A DNA stretch of 64,000 bases, taken from Odontesthes bonariensis. Lineage: Eukaryota > Chordata > Actinopteri > Atheriniformes > Atherinopsidae. Location: NCBI RefSeq assembly GCF_027942865.1, contig NC_134507.1:32594447-32658446 (forward strand), written 5' to 3'. The notes under the pieces were generated by a model. The model made no database searches, was not told the origin of the DNA, and worked only from the letters and a program-made list of their open reading frames with translations. Positions 23,553 to 34,036 of this stretch are shown here, piece by piece (the stretch's first letter is position 1; each line of letters starts with the position of its first letter). The translations under genes and the position numbers were made by a program.

Positions 23553-25152
23553 TAAAGAGTTTAAATGTCTCCAGGTTTTAGAGGCCAAAGCAAAGAGTGA
23601 AAAGCTTTAAGGTGGAAAGTTTCATTCTCTGATTTAATGGCTCAAACTGGTACTGAGCAGCTTTTAGTTTGTCAAGATGAGGGATGAAAGCTCCTAAAGA
23701 AATAAAGTCTGCAGTTCAGCATCCCAACAGAAGAATGGAAGCAGCTCAGAAAGGAGGCTGAAGCTGTGATTGGGTGGTTCAGGCAGATGCAGAGCAGCTT
23801 CTGGAAGCAGAGGGAGGGGCTTCAGCTCCTGTGGATGCTGATGGCTGTTAGGAAAGGAAGGGCAGGTTGTTCAGCTCAGAGCAGGCTGGGATTTATCAAG
23901 CCAAAATGAATAGAGAAACTTTAGGATTCAACCCTTCAGTGTGGAGTTGAACAGCTCAGGCTGTCGGCTGAAAGCTTTGAGCCTCCGAGAACGTGGAAAC
24001 TACGACCAGACAACTTTTAAAGTTCAACAACGCTGCTCACAAGGAGCAGCTCAGGATGATGGGACGCTGCCTGGGGTTGGACTCATCATGGGTTCAATTC
24101 CCTCAGATGCTCTGAGTCATAGCTGTCTTTCAGCTCGCAGCCCAAGCTGTGCGTCCAGATGCTCAGTCATACATCAGTTAAAGGTAGATGATTTATCTTA
24201 TCTGATTATTTACAACATGTTTATTCAACTTTGGACATATTTCTGGAATTAATGGTGTATTGCTTGTATCTTTAAAAACTTTGCCCCCTGGTGTATGAAG
24301 AGAAGAAGAAACCACAGGGACCCACTCAGGAAGAGGGCGGGCTTTATTTGGGGCTTCAACAACCAGCTCAAACTGGCCAAATGAGTGAGAGACACAACAC
24401 TGGAAACAAGTGTTCAGCAGCTGCTCTGTAAGTAGAGAAGCTGTGTTTTTCTGCTTCAGCTGAAATCCTTTAACTGTTCCTGCTCTGTGGAGAACTTCTG
24501 ATAGTGGAGGGGACATTAAAACAGCTCAGGCTGAGGTCGGATGGAAAACACATGATGATGAGCTGCTTCAGGAGGAACTTTACACAACTCAGAGCGGACA
24601 GAAACTAAGTGAAAAGAATGCAAAATAAATGCTCAGTTTGATCCAAACTCCTGCAGCTGAGCGTGTAAAGAATAAACGGTGTGAGTGGTCTGTGGGGGGG
24701 CAGCAGGGCTTTACCACTGCTCGCCCCACCTTGTTTCAGCTCAGGTGTTTTCTGCTAAAGTCGACAGCAGGAAATGTTTGAGGAACTCTAAGAGACAGTG
24801 GTGTCAGATAGAGATGGGCTTTAGGCCACGCCCACACAGAACCTTATCAGAAAGTAGAAATGGACTGTTCCTGTACAGCACTTTTCTGATCTTAATGAGC
24901 ACTCAGAGCTGCCGTATTCACATCTCGTTGTTGCCATCACTAAGGCAACGCCCACCTGCCTGGGGTGACTGCACTGTATGACCTCACCTGACAACTGCGC
25001 AGCTGCATATCAGCTGTGCAGACCTGCCGCAGCATTCAGCAAACGTTGCAAAACATGGGTTTTAAAGATGGAAAGGTGTCCTTAAAGCCGCAACGCCAGG
25101 ACCAAAAACCAAGGTAGAGTTGCCCAGGGATATTCACGTTATACAGTCAAAT

Positions 25153-25316
25153 CAGGGGAGAGCGCGAACGCAGTCCCCCACTACCAGAAATTATGCAGTC
25201 GAGATTCCCACATTTGGGGAATTCGCAAGGGTCAGCACAGCCGATGTGCAATGGCTGAGCCTCGTCCTGGGTGAACCACCTTCTTGATCATGGTATCTCC
25301 CCTGCCAGGTAAGTAT
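25153..25316 (-). ncRNA. RNU1: U1 snRNA gene, copy 1
   Basis: The minus strand begins ATACTTACCTGGCAGGGGAG, containing the ACTTACCTG that pairs with 5' splice sites, and is exactly 164 nt, the normal U1 length. Stem-loop 1 (CATGATCAAGAAGGTGG) is one base from the human loop. The U1A-binding ATTGCAC of stem-loop 2 is kept, the Sm site reads AATTTCTGG, and it ends in the stem-loop 4 strand CGCTCTCCCCTG. It would give the RNA core of the U1 snRNP, which defines 5' splice sites. A PSE lies at -42 to -61. Confidence 0.95.
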
Positions 25317-25357
25317 GAGTTGGAACTGTCAGAGGCTGACACCTCTTTTCCAGGTGC

Positions 25358-25377
25358 CTCACTCGGCCGGACGGTGC
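25358..25377 (-). promoter_or_regulatory. Proximal sequence element of U1 (copy 1)
   Basis: The minus strand reads GCACCGTCCGGCCGAGTGAG at -42 to -61. It resembles the vertebrate PSE (TCACCGTGACTTGAAAGTG type: CACCG, spacer, AGTG), which binds SNAPc. The same word sits at the same distance in copies 2-6: 26071-26090, 26783-26802, 32402-32421, 33104-33123 and 33817-33836. Confidence 0.7.
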
Positions 25378-25865
25378 AGCAAATTCAACTGTCTGCAGTG
25401 CCATGCCAGCAGCTAACCTGAATCTGAAAAGCTTGCAGATTAAAACAGTCCGGCTTTTCTTCATCTTTCTGATCAGTTCTTGTTTCAACAACCAAGGAAC
25501 TTGGAGCACAAATTGATTTAGTTTTTCCACTCTCCCCATCTCTAGAGCCACACCCAACCCACACTGGGAAAATTCTTAGTTGAGGCAAACCCTCACGGCT
25601 TAATATCTCCAGTGCAGAAATGCTGCCGTATTCTCATCTCGTTGTTGCCATCACTAAGGCAACGCCCACCTGCCTGGGGTGACTGCACTGTATGACCTCA
25701 CCTGACAACTGCGCAGCTGCATATCAGCTGTGCAGACCTGCCGCAGCATTCAGCAAACCTTGCAAAACATGGGTTTTAAAGATGGAAAGGTGTCGTTAAA
25801 GCAGCAACGCCAGGACAAAAACCAAGGTAGAGTTGCCCAGGGATATTTACGTTATACAGTCAAAT

Positions 25866-26029
25866 CAGGGGAGAGCGCGAACGCAGTCCCCTACTACCAG
25901 AAATTATGCAGTCGAGATTCCCACATTTGGGGAATTCGCAAGGGTCAGTACAACCGGTGTGCAATGGCTGAGCCTCGTCCAGGGTGAACCACCTTCTTGA
26001 TCATGGTATCTCCCCTGCCAGGTAAGTAT
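25866..26029 (-). ncRNA. RNU1: U1 snRNA gene, copy 2
   Basis: 164 nt; 5' splice-site-pairing region, U1A loop and Sm site are intact. It differs from copy 1 only at scattered bases (for example the loop after ATTGCAC reads ACCGG, and GACCC is GACCC/TACTG-type at the stem 2 base). Looks functional. Confidence 0.95.
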
Positions 26030-26577
26030 GAGTTGGAACTGTCAGAGGCTGACACCTCTTTTCCAGGTGCCTCACTCGGCCGGACGGTGCAGCAAATTCA
26101 ACTGTCTGCAGTGCCATGCCAGCAGCTAACCTGAATCTGAAAAGCTTGCAGATTAAAACAGTCCGGCTTTTCTTCATCTTTCTGATCAGTTCTTGTTTCA
26201 ACAACCAAGGAACTTGGAGCACAAATTGATTTAGTTTTTCCACTCTCCCCATCTCTAGAGCCACACCCACCCACACTGGGAAAATTCTTAGTTGAGGCAA
26301 ACCCTCACGGCTTAATATCTCCAGTGCAGAAATGCTGCCGTATTCTCATCTCGTTGTTGCCATCACTAAGGCAACGCCCACCTGCCTGGGGTGACTGCAC
26401 TGTATGAGCTCACCTGACAACTGCGCAGCTGCATATCAGCTGTGCAGACCTGCCGCAGCATTCAGCAAACCTTGCAAAACATGGGTTTTAAAGATGGAAA
26501 GGTGTCGTTAAAGCAGCAACGCCAGGACAAAAACCAAGGTAGAGTTGCCCAGGGATATTCACGTTATACAGTCAAAT

Positions 26578-26741
26578 CAGGGGAGAGCGCGAACGCAGTC
26601 CCCTACTACCAGAAATTATGCAGTCGAGATTCCCACATTTGGGGAATTCGCAAGGGTCAGTACAACCGGTGTGCAATGGCTGAGCCTCGTCCTGGGTGAA
26701 CCACCTTCTTGATCATGGTATCTCCCCTGCCAGGTAAGTAT
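26578..26741 (-). ncRNA. RNU1: U1 snRNA gene, copy 3
   Basis: 164 nt, nearly identical to copy 2, 712 bp further on. All functional motifs are intact. Confidence 0.95.
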
Positions 26742-27357
26742 GAGTTGGAACTGTCAGAGGCTGACACCTCTTTTCCAGGTGCCTCACTCGGCCGGACGGT
26801 GCAGCAAATTCAACTGTCTGCAGTGCCATGCCAGCAGCTAACCTGAATCTGAAAAGCTTGCAGATTAAAACAGTCCGGCTTTTCTTCATCTTTCTGATCA
26901 GTTCTTGTTTCAACAACCAAGGAACTTGGAGCACAAATTGATTTAGTTTTTCCACTCTCCCCATCTCTAGAGCCACACCCACCCACACTGGGAAAATTCT
27001 TAGTTGAGGCAAACCCTCACGGCTTAATATCTCCAGTGCAGAAATGCTGCCGTATTCTCATCTCGTTGTTGCCATCACTAAGGCAACGCCCACCTGCCTG
27101 GGGTGACTGCACTGTATGAGCTCACCTGACAACTGCGCAGCTGCATATCAGCTGTGCAGACCTGCCGCAGCATTCAGCAAACCTTGCAAAACATGGGTTT
27201 TAAAGATGGAAAGGTGTCGTTAAAGCAGCAACGCCAGGACAAAAACCAAGGTTGAGTTGCCCAGGGATATTCACGTTATACAGTCAAATCAGGGGAGAGC
27301 GCGAACGCAGTCCCCCACTACCAGAAATTATGCAGTCGAGATTCCCACATTTGGGGA

Positions 27358-27364
27358 ATTCGCA
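27358..27364. repeat. 7-bp target duplication, left
   Basis: ATTCGCA abutting the left end of the Dada-like element; the matching copy is at 32265-32271. Intact U1 copies have this word once. Confidence 0.9.
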
Positions 27365-28341
27365 GAGGTACGAACGAGTAAAGTGCAAAGGCGCATGTAG
27401 ACGTGTAGACTATTGTCCAATGAAATAATCATATTGTCTACATACTCACATTGTCTTGGGCGTTTTGTGACCAATGGGCGCTGCCAACTGTCTACAGCCA
27501 GCCTCGCAACCGCGGCAGAAACCGCTCGGCCAATCAGAAAATCGGAGGGAGTGGGAGATAGGTGGGATTTTAGCAGGGAGTCTGCCGCACTTCAATAGGC
27601 CACCGAAAACTTCAGCTAAGGTAAGATATCATTCAAGCGCTTTTAATATATCCTTTCTGTGGGTGTCATTTCTCACTAAGTCTAATGATAATAATGTGTA
27701 CATTATTTACCTGTCATACAAATGACGCCAAGCGCCGTTGACGGTAATGTTACTTTGCTAGATTCAGAGGCTCCGGGCTACACTATAACTGTTGTTATTA
27801 CTGTAGCTGGTGTCAAACGGGATGTTGAGATAAATACGATTTACTTTGTTGACTACTGCCGTTTAAAAATGTGCCGATAGCGGTCGTTTGTTTATAAGTG
27901 CCGCGGTGTTAAAGTTACGTGACTTGTGGTTGAAAACAGTGGCTGCAGGTAAACAACTTGTTAGCTGCTTGCTTTGCTGCTAGAGCTCTACATTGTATTT
28001 TTATGGGGGCGGACGGACACGAAAGCTTACATTGTCACAATTATGAGGGCTTTTGTACTGTTTGGTTGTGTTAATCTGTTATAACAGTATTTAGAATGTT
28101 CAGTGTTCAGTAATTTTACCTCAGTTGGTATTGTATGACACAGATTTCTGAATAATATGCATCCTATTCTAATACAAAGCTTTTATACTAGTCTCATGCC
28201 ATTACTACATGTAACAATTTACTATTAATATCCTATAGTTATACAGATTTATAACTACAGTAATGCAATCGTGTCAGCCTCTGTGCTTTTTTCCCCTCTA
28301 TAACTTGTAAACTAAACAACTGGTTATACTATACAGGCAGG

Positions 28342-28376
<35 letters not shown>

Positions 28377-28380
28377 GCAA

Positions 28381-30325
28381 ATGGATCCTCTGATGCCTGT
28401 GCTGTCCATCCTGGACACAAGCTTCCCCAAGGACAGGCAGCAGTGTGTGCTTGGGATGACCAAGGAGGCCAAGGACTTCCTTAAGGCACATGCACGGGAC
28501 CGTGAGACAGTGGACAGTAGGCTGAGAGACTCAGACAAGGCTTACAAAGAAGGTGAGAAGAGTGCATGCACAACCCTGTGCTTACAACTGCACTACTGTC
28601 TAGGCATTATTACTTTAATTTTGTTCCCCCTTATTTATCTGTCTACAGCTTTGAAGAAATGCCAGACCGTCACACCCTCTCCAACTGAGGCGCAAGTCCT
28701 GGGGCAGCTGGTGATGACCTTTGGCAAGTACACCAGCAAGAGCTTCAAGTGGCTGGTCGAGAATGATGTCGGCTACTGCAAATAGTAAGTGATGGCCATG
28801 TGAATAGTGTTATAACTTAATAGTACTGTATCACTATGTTACATTACTATGCCATTTCAGCATCGTTGACCGCCACATGAAGGAGATGAGGCACCCTGAG
28901 AAGAGGAAGACCATCAACGACGAGTGGCTGAAGGAGCAGCTGGTCAAGTACGCGCACCTCTTCACCACCGTCTCGTGCCACCTGGAGGTGAATGTGGACC
29001 GGGCCATCTATGGACAGGGGAGGTTCAAGTCGTTCACCTACCTGGAGATGTGGCAGTGGTACAGCCTGCACAAGAGGCTCCTGGCGGATCCTCAGGCTGG
29101 CAGCGACGCTGAGAGGAAGAGGGCGCAGGAAGCCTACACGTCGGTGACACAGTGGCTCATCATGAAGGAGGATGACATCAATTCAAAGGCCCTGAAGAGG
29201 TTCAGAAAGTACATTCTGGACAAGGAGGTATGTGTGCAGGTGAACATGTGTATAAAGGAATAACATAACAAATGTATTCAGCACAACTGAAATGTAATGT
29301 TCCTCCTAATACCTCAGCAGGGTGTAGCCACTCCTTCCACCGCGTCTGCTTCCTCCAGCAAGCCCCCAGCAGCATCTGCAGCAGCAGCAGCAGCAGCAGC
29401 ACCACCCACCACCAGCAAGGCCCCTCCATCACCTCCTCCTCCTGCACCTCCCTCCATCACCAGCAAGGCTCGTCCATCAGCCACACCTACCTCCACCACA
29501 AAGCCCCCTTCAGCACCAGCAGCAGCAGCAGCATCCCCCACCACCACCGCAAAGCCGAAGAAGAAGGCCTCCTCCAAGTCGGCTGCCCCAGCACCCCGTG
29601 CAGCTGTGCCTACCTCTTCACCGGTACCCTCCTTCTTTGCGCCCCGTCCATCAGCCACCACTGCCAGCTCAGCAGACCCCAGCTGGGAAGACGACGCTCT
29701 GCTTGTGGAGGCTCTGTCCACCTACGAAACACAAGGTACATATTCATTTAACACAAGTTGTATTAGTTTACTGGCTAATAGCACACAGATCATGCATGTC
29801 ACATCCAGTGGGCTGCTGTAATGAAAAGCCTCATTCCACAGTGTGGATATACTATATTCAATGTGTTTTGGGTTTTTTTGTATTTACAGAGAGCCAGTCA
29901 CAGGAGGCAGTTGGTGGTGAAGACGCCATCCTGTTTGAAGGATGGCACAAATCCTGGGAGGCTGAGGACAGCGGGCTGCCCGAGCAAGACATTAAGTGGC
30001 TGAAGGAGGATGAGGAGAGGGGGCTCGTTCTGAAGCCGCGGCCCTTCTCTGACATGTACGGCAGGAAGAGGTGGAGGAAGGTCCTGAAGAGTGAAAAGAT
30101 GTGGTTCCACTTTCCCGACATGCTCGGTGTGGTGGATGGTAGCACGGTCCCCGTGGCAGACAGTTTCTTCCGACACCGCGTCTTCTTCTGGAGGCCAGTT
30201 GATGTGTGGCGCTACAGCGTCCGCTGCACCGAGCCCGGCTGCCCTGCCAAGGACAACCCGAAGGCTTTCCTGTACCGCTGTGGCTACGGCAACACGGTGA
30301 GGCCCATCTGTGACATCAACGGCTG
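28381..30325 (+). CDS. Dada-like element gene, five exons, truncated 3'
   Basis: ATG at 28381 (MDPLMPVLSILDTSFP) opens a gene with exons 28381-28552, 28649-28784, 28861-29227, 29318-29735 and 29890-30325. All junctions are GT-AG and in phase. Exon 2 has FGKYTSKSFKWLVENDVGYC, like the small 'FGK..D..Y' domain of exonuclease-X-like C termini. Exon 4 is Ala/Pro/Ser/Thr-rich with a basic KPKKKA patch. Exon 5 ends in a Cys-containing domain (HRVFFWRPVDVWRYSVRC, then EPGCP) resembling the DUF6729-type domain of fish transposon proteins. The domain is cut at the donor CTG|GTAAAT, where later exons are missing. A 5'UTR exon probably ends at 27618 (AAG|GTAAG). Function unknown; probably transposase-associated. 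Confidence 0.7.
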
Positions 30326-31721
30326 GTAAATGACTGATACTGAGGCCCAGTGACTGATCTTGACTTGTCTGAACTTTTTTTTTCTCTTATCTTTGATGTC
30401 CCTATGTTGTTGTTTGTGTATATAGTTTCCTGATTGCACTCCTACATGCACATAGTTCTCATTTTTATTGTTCACTTACACTTGATTTCTTGTTTGTTCC
30501 CATATCTACTGTTGCACATGGCTCTCTCTCCTGTCTGCCCACTGCTCCTAGTCAGTCAGTCAGTCAGTCAGTCTCTCTCTCTCTCTCACACACTTAATTT
30601 AAAATGTCTTGTCATGAAAAATGTGCACTATACATGTCTTACCTTGTTTACTAAATGAGAATGCACTTGAATAAATGCACTTCAGCCCTTAAAGTGCCTT
30701 GAATCGCAGTGGCAGTGTGTTGTGTCATTTCTTATTCCAAGTCAACACTTTCAATGTTCTCCTTGAATCTATTCATTATAATGTAACCTACCAGTAATTA
30801 TAATCATTCATGATATACCATCATCTGTAATAATAAACACATGAACAGCATACAACTGAAGAAATAAAAAAAGTTTATTGACTTAATAGACAACGTTGCA
30901 GAGGTAACAGATGTGGTTCCACCCTCCCGAGATGCCCGGGGTGGTGGATGGCAGCACGGTCCCCGTGGCAGACAGTTTCTTCCGACACCGCGTCTTCTTC
31001 TGGAGGCCAGTTGGTGTGTGGCGCTACAGCGTCCGCTGCACCGAGCCCGGCTGCCCTGCCAAGGACAACCCGAAGGCTTTCCTGTACCGCTGTGGCTACG
31101 GCAACACGGTGAGGCCCATCTGTGACATCAACGGCTGGTAAATGACTGATACTGAGGCCCAGTGACTGATCTTGACTTGTCTGAACTTTTTTTATCTCTT
31201 ATCTTTCATGTCCCTTTATGTTGTTGTTTGTGTATATAGTTTCCTGATTGCACTCCTACATGTACATGTATATAGTTCTCATTTTTATTGTTCACTTACA
31301 CTTGATTTCTTGTTTGTTCCCATATCTGCTGTTGCACATGGCTCTCTCTCCTGTCTGCCCACTGCTCCTAGTCAGTCAGTCAGTCTCTCTCTCTCTCTCA
31401 CACACTTAATTTCAAATGTCTTGTCATGAAAAATGTGCACTATACATGTCTTAACTTTGTTTACTAAATGAGAATGTACTTGAATAAATGCACTTCAGCC
31501 CTTAAAGTGCCTTGAATCGCAGTAGCAGTGTGTTGTGTCATTTCTTATTCCAAGTCAACACTTTCAATGTTCTCCTTCAATCTATTCATTATAATGTAAC
31601 CTACCAGTAATTATAATCATTCATGATATACCATCATCTGTAATAATAAACACATGAACAGCATACAACTGTGAAGAAATAAAAAAAGTTTGTTGACTTA
31701 ATAGCCAATGTTGCAGAGGTA
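30098..31721. repeat. 812-bp direct duplication inside the Dada-like element
   Basis: The unit from GATGTGGTTCCAC to GCAGAGGTAACA occurs at 30098-30909 and again at 30910-31721, with few differences. It copies the end of exon 5, the following intron-like DNA with (CAGT)n and (CT)n runs, and part of the minus-strand last exon. Confidence 0.9.
30910..31137 (+). pseudogene. Duplicated 3' part of exon 5
   Basis: Second copy of the Cys-containing domain (VADSFFRHRVFFWRPVGVWR and onward) up to the same CTG|GTAAAT donor. It lacks its upstream exon part and any acceptor, so it cannot be spliced in normally. Differences such as FHFPDMLG versus FHPPEMPG mark the two copies. Confidence 0.75.
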
Positions 31722-31788
31722 ACAGTGTGTCATTTCGCCCATAATCAAAGTCTCCATCACCATGTAGGCCTCAAACCAGCGGGTCGAC
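31698..31788 (-). CDS. Last exon of a convergent minus-strand gene
   Basis: After an acceptor (CCATAG|GTCGAC on the minus strand), one base completes a split codon and the frame reads STRWFEAYMVMETLIMGEMT and then HCYLCNIGY before TAA. A shortened copy of its tail (CYLCNVVY, stop) is in the other duplication unit at 30883-30909. No other exon of this gene is left before the right end of the element, so the element once carried two convergent genes, or one inverted part. Not recognised. Confidence 0.5.
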
Positions 31789-32264
31789 CTATGGAAAGAC
31801 AAAAATAAGAGCTTTAGAGTTTTTGTTCACATCCACATGTTTCTAAAAATAGCCACACCAATTAGTCTCATGTCTTTTTTTAACCACCTTTTTCTTTTTT
31901 TCATACAATACCAAGTACCAGCTGGTGGGTGAAAATAAATAAATCACTCAAATGAAGTGATCAATAGACAACAATGCAAGCATTAAAACATGATTCAATG
32001 TCCAACACTCCCAATTAGACAAAACACTTGTATAAAACGATCATTTAAGTCGTATTTTGTACATTTCCCTAGATTCACCCTGCCACAACACTTCACCACA
32101 TGGCCTGGCAGCTTTTGACAGCTAATTGACCAATAGTACAGTATGCCCATGATTTCCCATCCCTCCCTCTCCATGGATTTGATTGACAAATCTTTTACCC
32201 AATAATATGCCTTATTTGTCCTACAGTCTACATCTGATTTTGCACTTTATACGCGCTGAGGGCC

Positions 32265-32271
32265 ATTCGCA
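32265..32271. repeat. 7-bp target duplication, right
   Basis: ATTCGCA abutting the right end of the Dada-like element; U1 sequence continues directly after it. Confidence 0.9.
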
Positions 32272-32898
32272 AGGGTCAGCACAGCCGGTGTGCAATGGCT
32301 GAGCCTCGTCCTGGGTGAACCACCTTCTTGATCATGGTATCTTCCCTGCCAGGTAAGTATGAGTTGGAACTGTCAGAGGCTGACACCTCTTTTCCAGGTG
32401 CCTCACTCGGCCGGACGGTGCAGCAAATTCAACTGTCTGCAGTGCCATGCCAGCAGCTAACCTGAATCTGAAAAGCTTGCAGATTAAAACAGTCCGGCTT
32501 TTCTTCATCTTTCTGATCAGTTCTTGTTTCAACAACCAAGGAACTTGGAGCACAAATTGATTTAGTTTTTCCACTCTCCCCATCTCTAGAGCCACACCCA
32601 ACGAACACTGGGAAAATTCTTAGTTGAGGCAAACCCTCACGGCTTAATATCTCCAGTGCAGAAATGCTGCCGTATTCTCATCTCGTTGTTGCCATCACTA
32701 AGGCAACGCCCACCTGCCTGGGGTGACTGCACTGTATGACCTCACCTGACAACTGCGCAGCTGCATATCAGCTGTGCAGCATTCTGCAAACCTTGCAAAA
32801 CATGGGTTTTAAAGATGGAAAGGTGTCCTTAAAGCAGCAACGCCAGGACAAAAACCAAGCTAGAGTTGCCCAGGGATATTTACGTTATACAGTCAAAT

Positions 32899-33062
32899 CA
32901 GGGGAGAGCGCGAACGCAGTCCCCCACTACCAGAAATTATGCAGTCGAGATTCCCACATTTGGGGAATTTGCAAGGGTCAGCACAGCCGGTGTGCAATGG
33001 CTGAGCCTCGTCCTGGGTGAACTACCTTCTTGATCATGGTATCTCCCCTGCCAGGTAAGTAT
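32899..33062 (-). ncRNA. RNU1: U1 snRNA gene, copy 5
   Basis: 164 nt with all motifs. One change in the stem-loop 3 region (AATTTGCAAGG on the plus strand rather than AATTCGCAAGG) and one in stem 1/2 (ACTACC). Probably functional. Confidence 0.92.
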
Positions 33063-33611
33063 GAGTCGGAACTGTCAGAGGCTGACACCTCTTTTCCAGG
33101 TGCCTCACTCGGCCGGACGGTGCAGCAAATTCAACTGTCTGCAGTGCCATGCCAGCAGCTAACCTGAATCTGAAAAGCTTGCAGATTAAAAAAGTCCGGC
33201 TTTTCTTCATCTTTCTGATCAGTTCTTGTTTCAACAACCAAGGAACTTGGAGCACAAATTGATTTAGTTTTTCCACTCTCCCCATCTCTAGAGCCACACC
33301 CAACGAACACTGGGAAAATTCTTAGTTGAGGCAAACCCTCACGGCTTAATATCTCCAGTGCAGAAATGCTGCCGTATTCTCATCTCGTTGTTGCCATCAC
33401 TAAGGCAACGCCCACCTGCCTGGGGTGACTGCACTGTATGACCTCACCTGACAACTGCGCAGCTGCATATCAGATGTGCAGATCTGCCGCAGCATTCAGC
33501 AAACCTTGCAAAACATGGGTTTAAAAGATGGAAAGGTGTCGTTAAAGCAGCAACGCCAGGACAAAAACCAAGGTAGAGTTGCCCAGGGATATTCACGTTA
33601 TACAGTCAAAT

Positions 33612-33775
33612 CAGGGGAGAGCGCGAACACAGTCCCCCACTACCAGAAATTATGCAGTCGAAATTCCCATATTTGGGGAATTCGCAAGGGTGAGTACAGC
33701 CGGTGTGCAATGGCTGAGCCTCGTCCTGTGTGAGCCACCTTCTTGATCATCGTATCTCCCCTGTCAGGTAAGTAT
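33612..33775 (-). ncRNA. RNU1: U1 snRNA gene, copy 6, diverged
   Basis: 164 nt and ACTTACCTG intact, but it carries more changes than its neighbours: stem 1 (CTGACAG), the base of loop 1 (ATACGATG), the four-way-junction side (CTCACACAGG) and the stem-loop 4 loop (CTGTGTTCGCG). It is likely a decaying or variant U1. PSE unchanged at 33817-33836. Confidence 0.85.
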
Positions 33776-34036
33776 GAGTTGGAACTTTCAGAGGTTGAGA
33801 CCTCTTTTCCAGGTGCCTCACTCGGCCGGACGGTGCAGCAAATTCAACTGTCTGCAGTTCCATGCCAGCAGCTAACCTGAATCTGAAAAGCTTGCAGATT
33901 AAAACACTCCGGCTTTTCTTCATCTTTCTGATCAGTTCTTGTTTCAACAACCAAGGAACTTGGAGCACAAATTTATTTAGTTTTTCCACTCTCCCCATCT
34001 CTAGAGCCACACACACACACAGTGGGAAAATTCTTA

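Larger units (their letters stand above)
20316..24907. other. 4.6 kb with no recognised gene
   Basis: Holds the 3' flank of the zinc-finger gene and ordinary intergenic DNA. A (TTC)n run is at 21327-21347. Two spots have tRNA-like B-box words (GTTCAAGTCC near 23533 and GGTTCAATTCC near 24091), possibly SINE relics. None of the open frames looks protein-like. Confidence 0.4.
27365..32264 (+). mobile_element. Dada-like DNA transposon inserted in a U1 gene
   Basis: The insertion has a 7-bp target duplication, ATTCGCA, at 27358-27364 and 32265-32271, within U1 nt 90-96. The ends are imperfect inverted repeats sharing TAAAGTGCAAA and ATGTAGAC at matching depth. A 6-7 bp duplication inside a multicopy small RNA gene is the hallmark of the Dada superfamily (Kojima and Jurka), which includes U1-targeting families. 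It carries a five-exon plus-strand gene, an 812-bp tandem duplication and the last exon of a minus-strand gene. No complete DDE transposase is visible, so it is probably an internally deleted copy. Family assigned from target and duplication length, not by protein match. Confidence 0.75.
27290..32360 (-). pseudogene. RNU1: U1 snRNA gene, copy 4, split by a transposon
   Basis: The 5' part is 32272-32360 (nt 1-89) and the 3' part 27290-27364 (nt 90-164); together exactly 164 nt. The interruption is the 4.9 kb element at 27365-32264 plus a second copy of ATTCGCA (nt 90-96), its target duplication. The promoter side remains, but a transcript would run into the transposon, so this copy cannot make U1. 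One stem-1 base also differs (CTTCCCTGCC on the plus strand). Confidence 0.93.

Noticed and set aside
24085-24110. tRNA gene suggested by GGTTCAATTCC
   Set aside because: Only a B-box-like word; no cloverleaf could be built around it.
24908-27364. Plain satellite DNA or CRISPR-like array
   Set aside because: The unit of about 712 bp contains a 164-nt U1 snRNA gene with promoter, so it is a gene array; no short direct repeats with unique spacers exist.
29272-29751. Alternative long frames across the Ala/Pro/Ser-rich exon of the Dada-like gene
   Set aside because: GC-rich low-complexity sequence is open in several frames; only the frame that joins in phase with exons 3 and 5 was kept.
27365-32264. 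Zisupton/KDZ element (8-bp duplication)
   Set aside because: Only 7 flanking bases match and the site lies in U1, which fits Dada better; KDZ remains possible because no transposase core is visible.
25288-34016. Recurrent open frames (MGVALEMGRVEKL on minus, MQTCRSIQQTLQN on plus) repeated about every 712 bp
   Set aside because: They overlap the U1 genes, promoters and spacers and exist only because the unit is repeated; composition is not protein-like.
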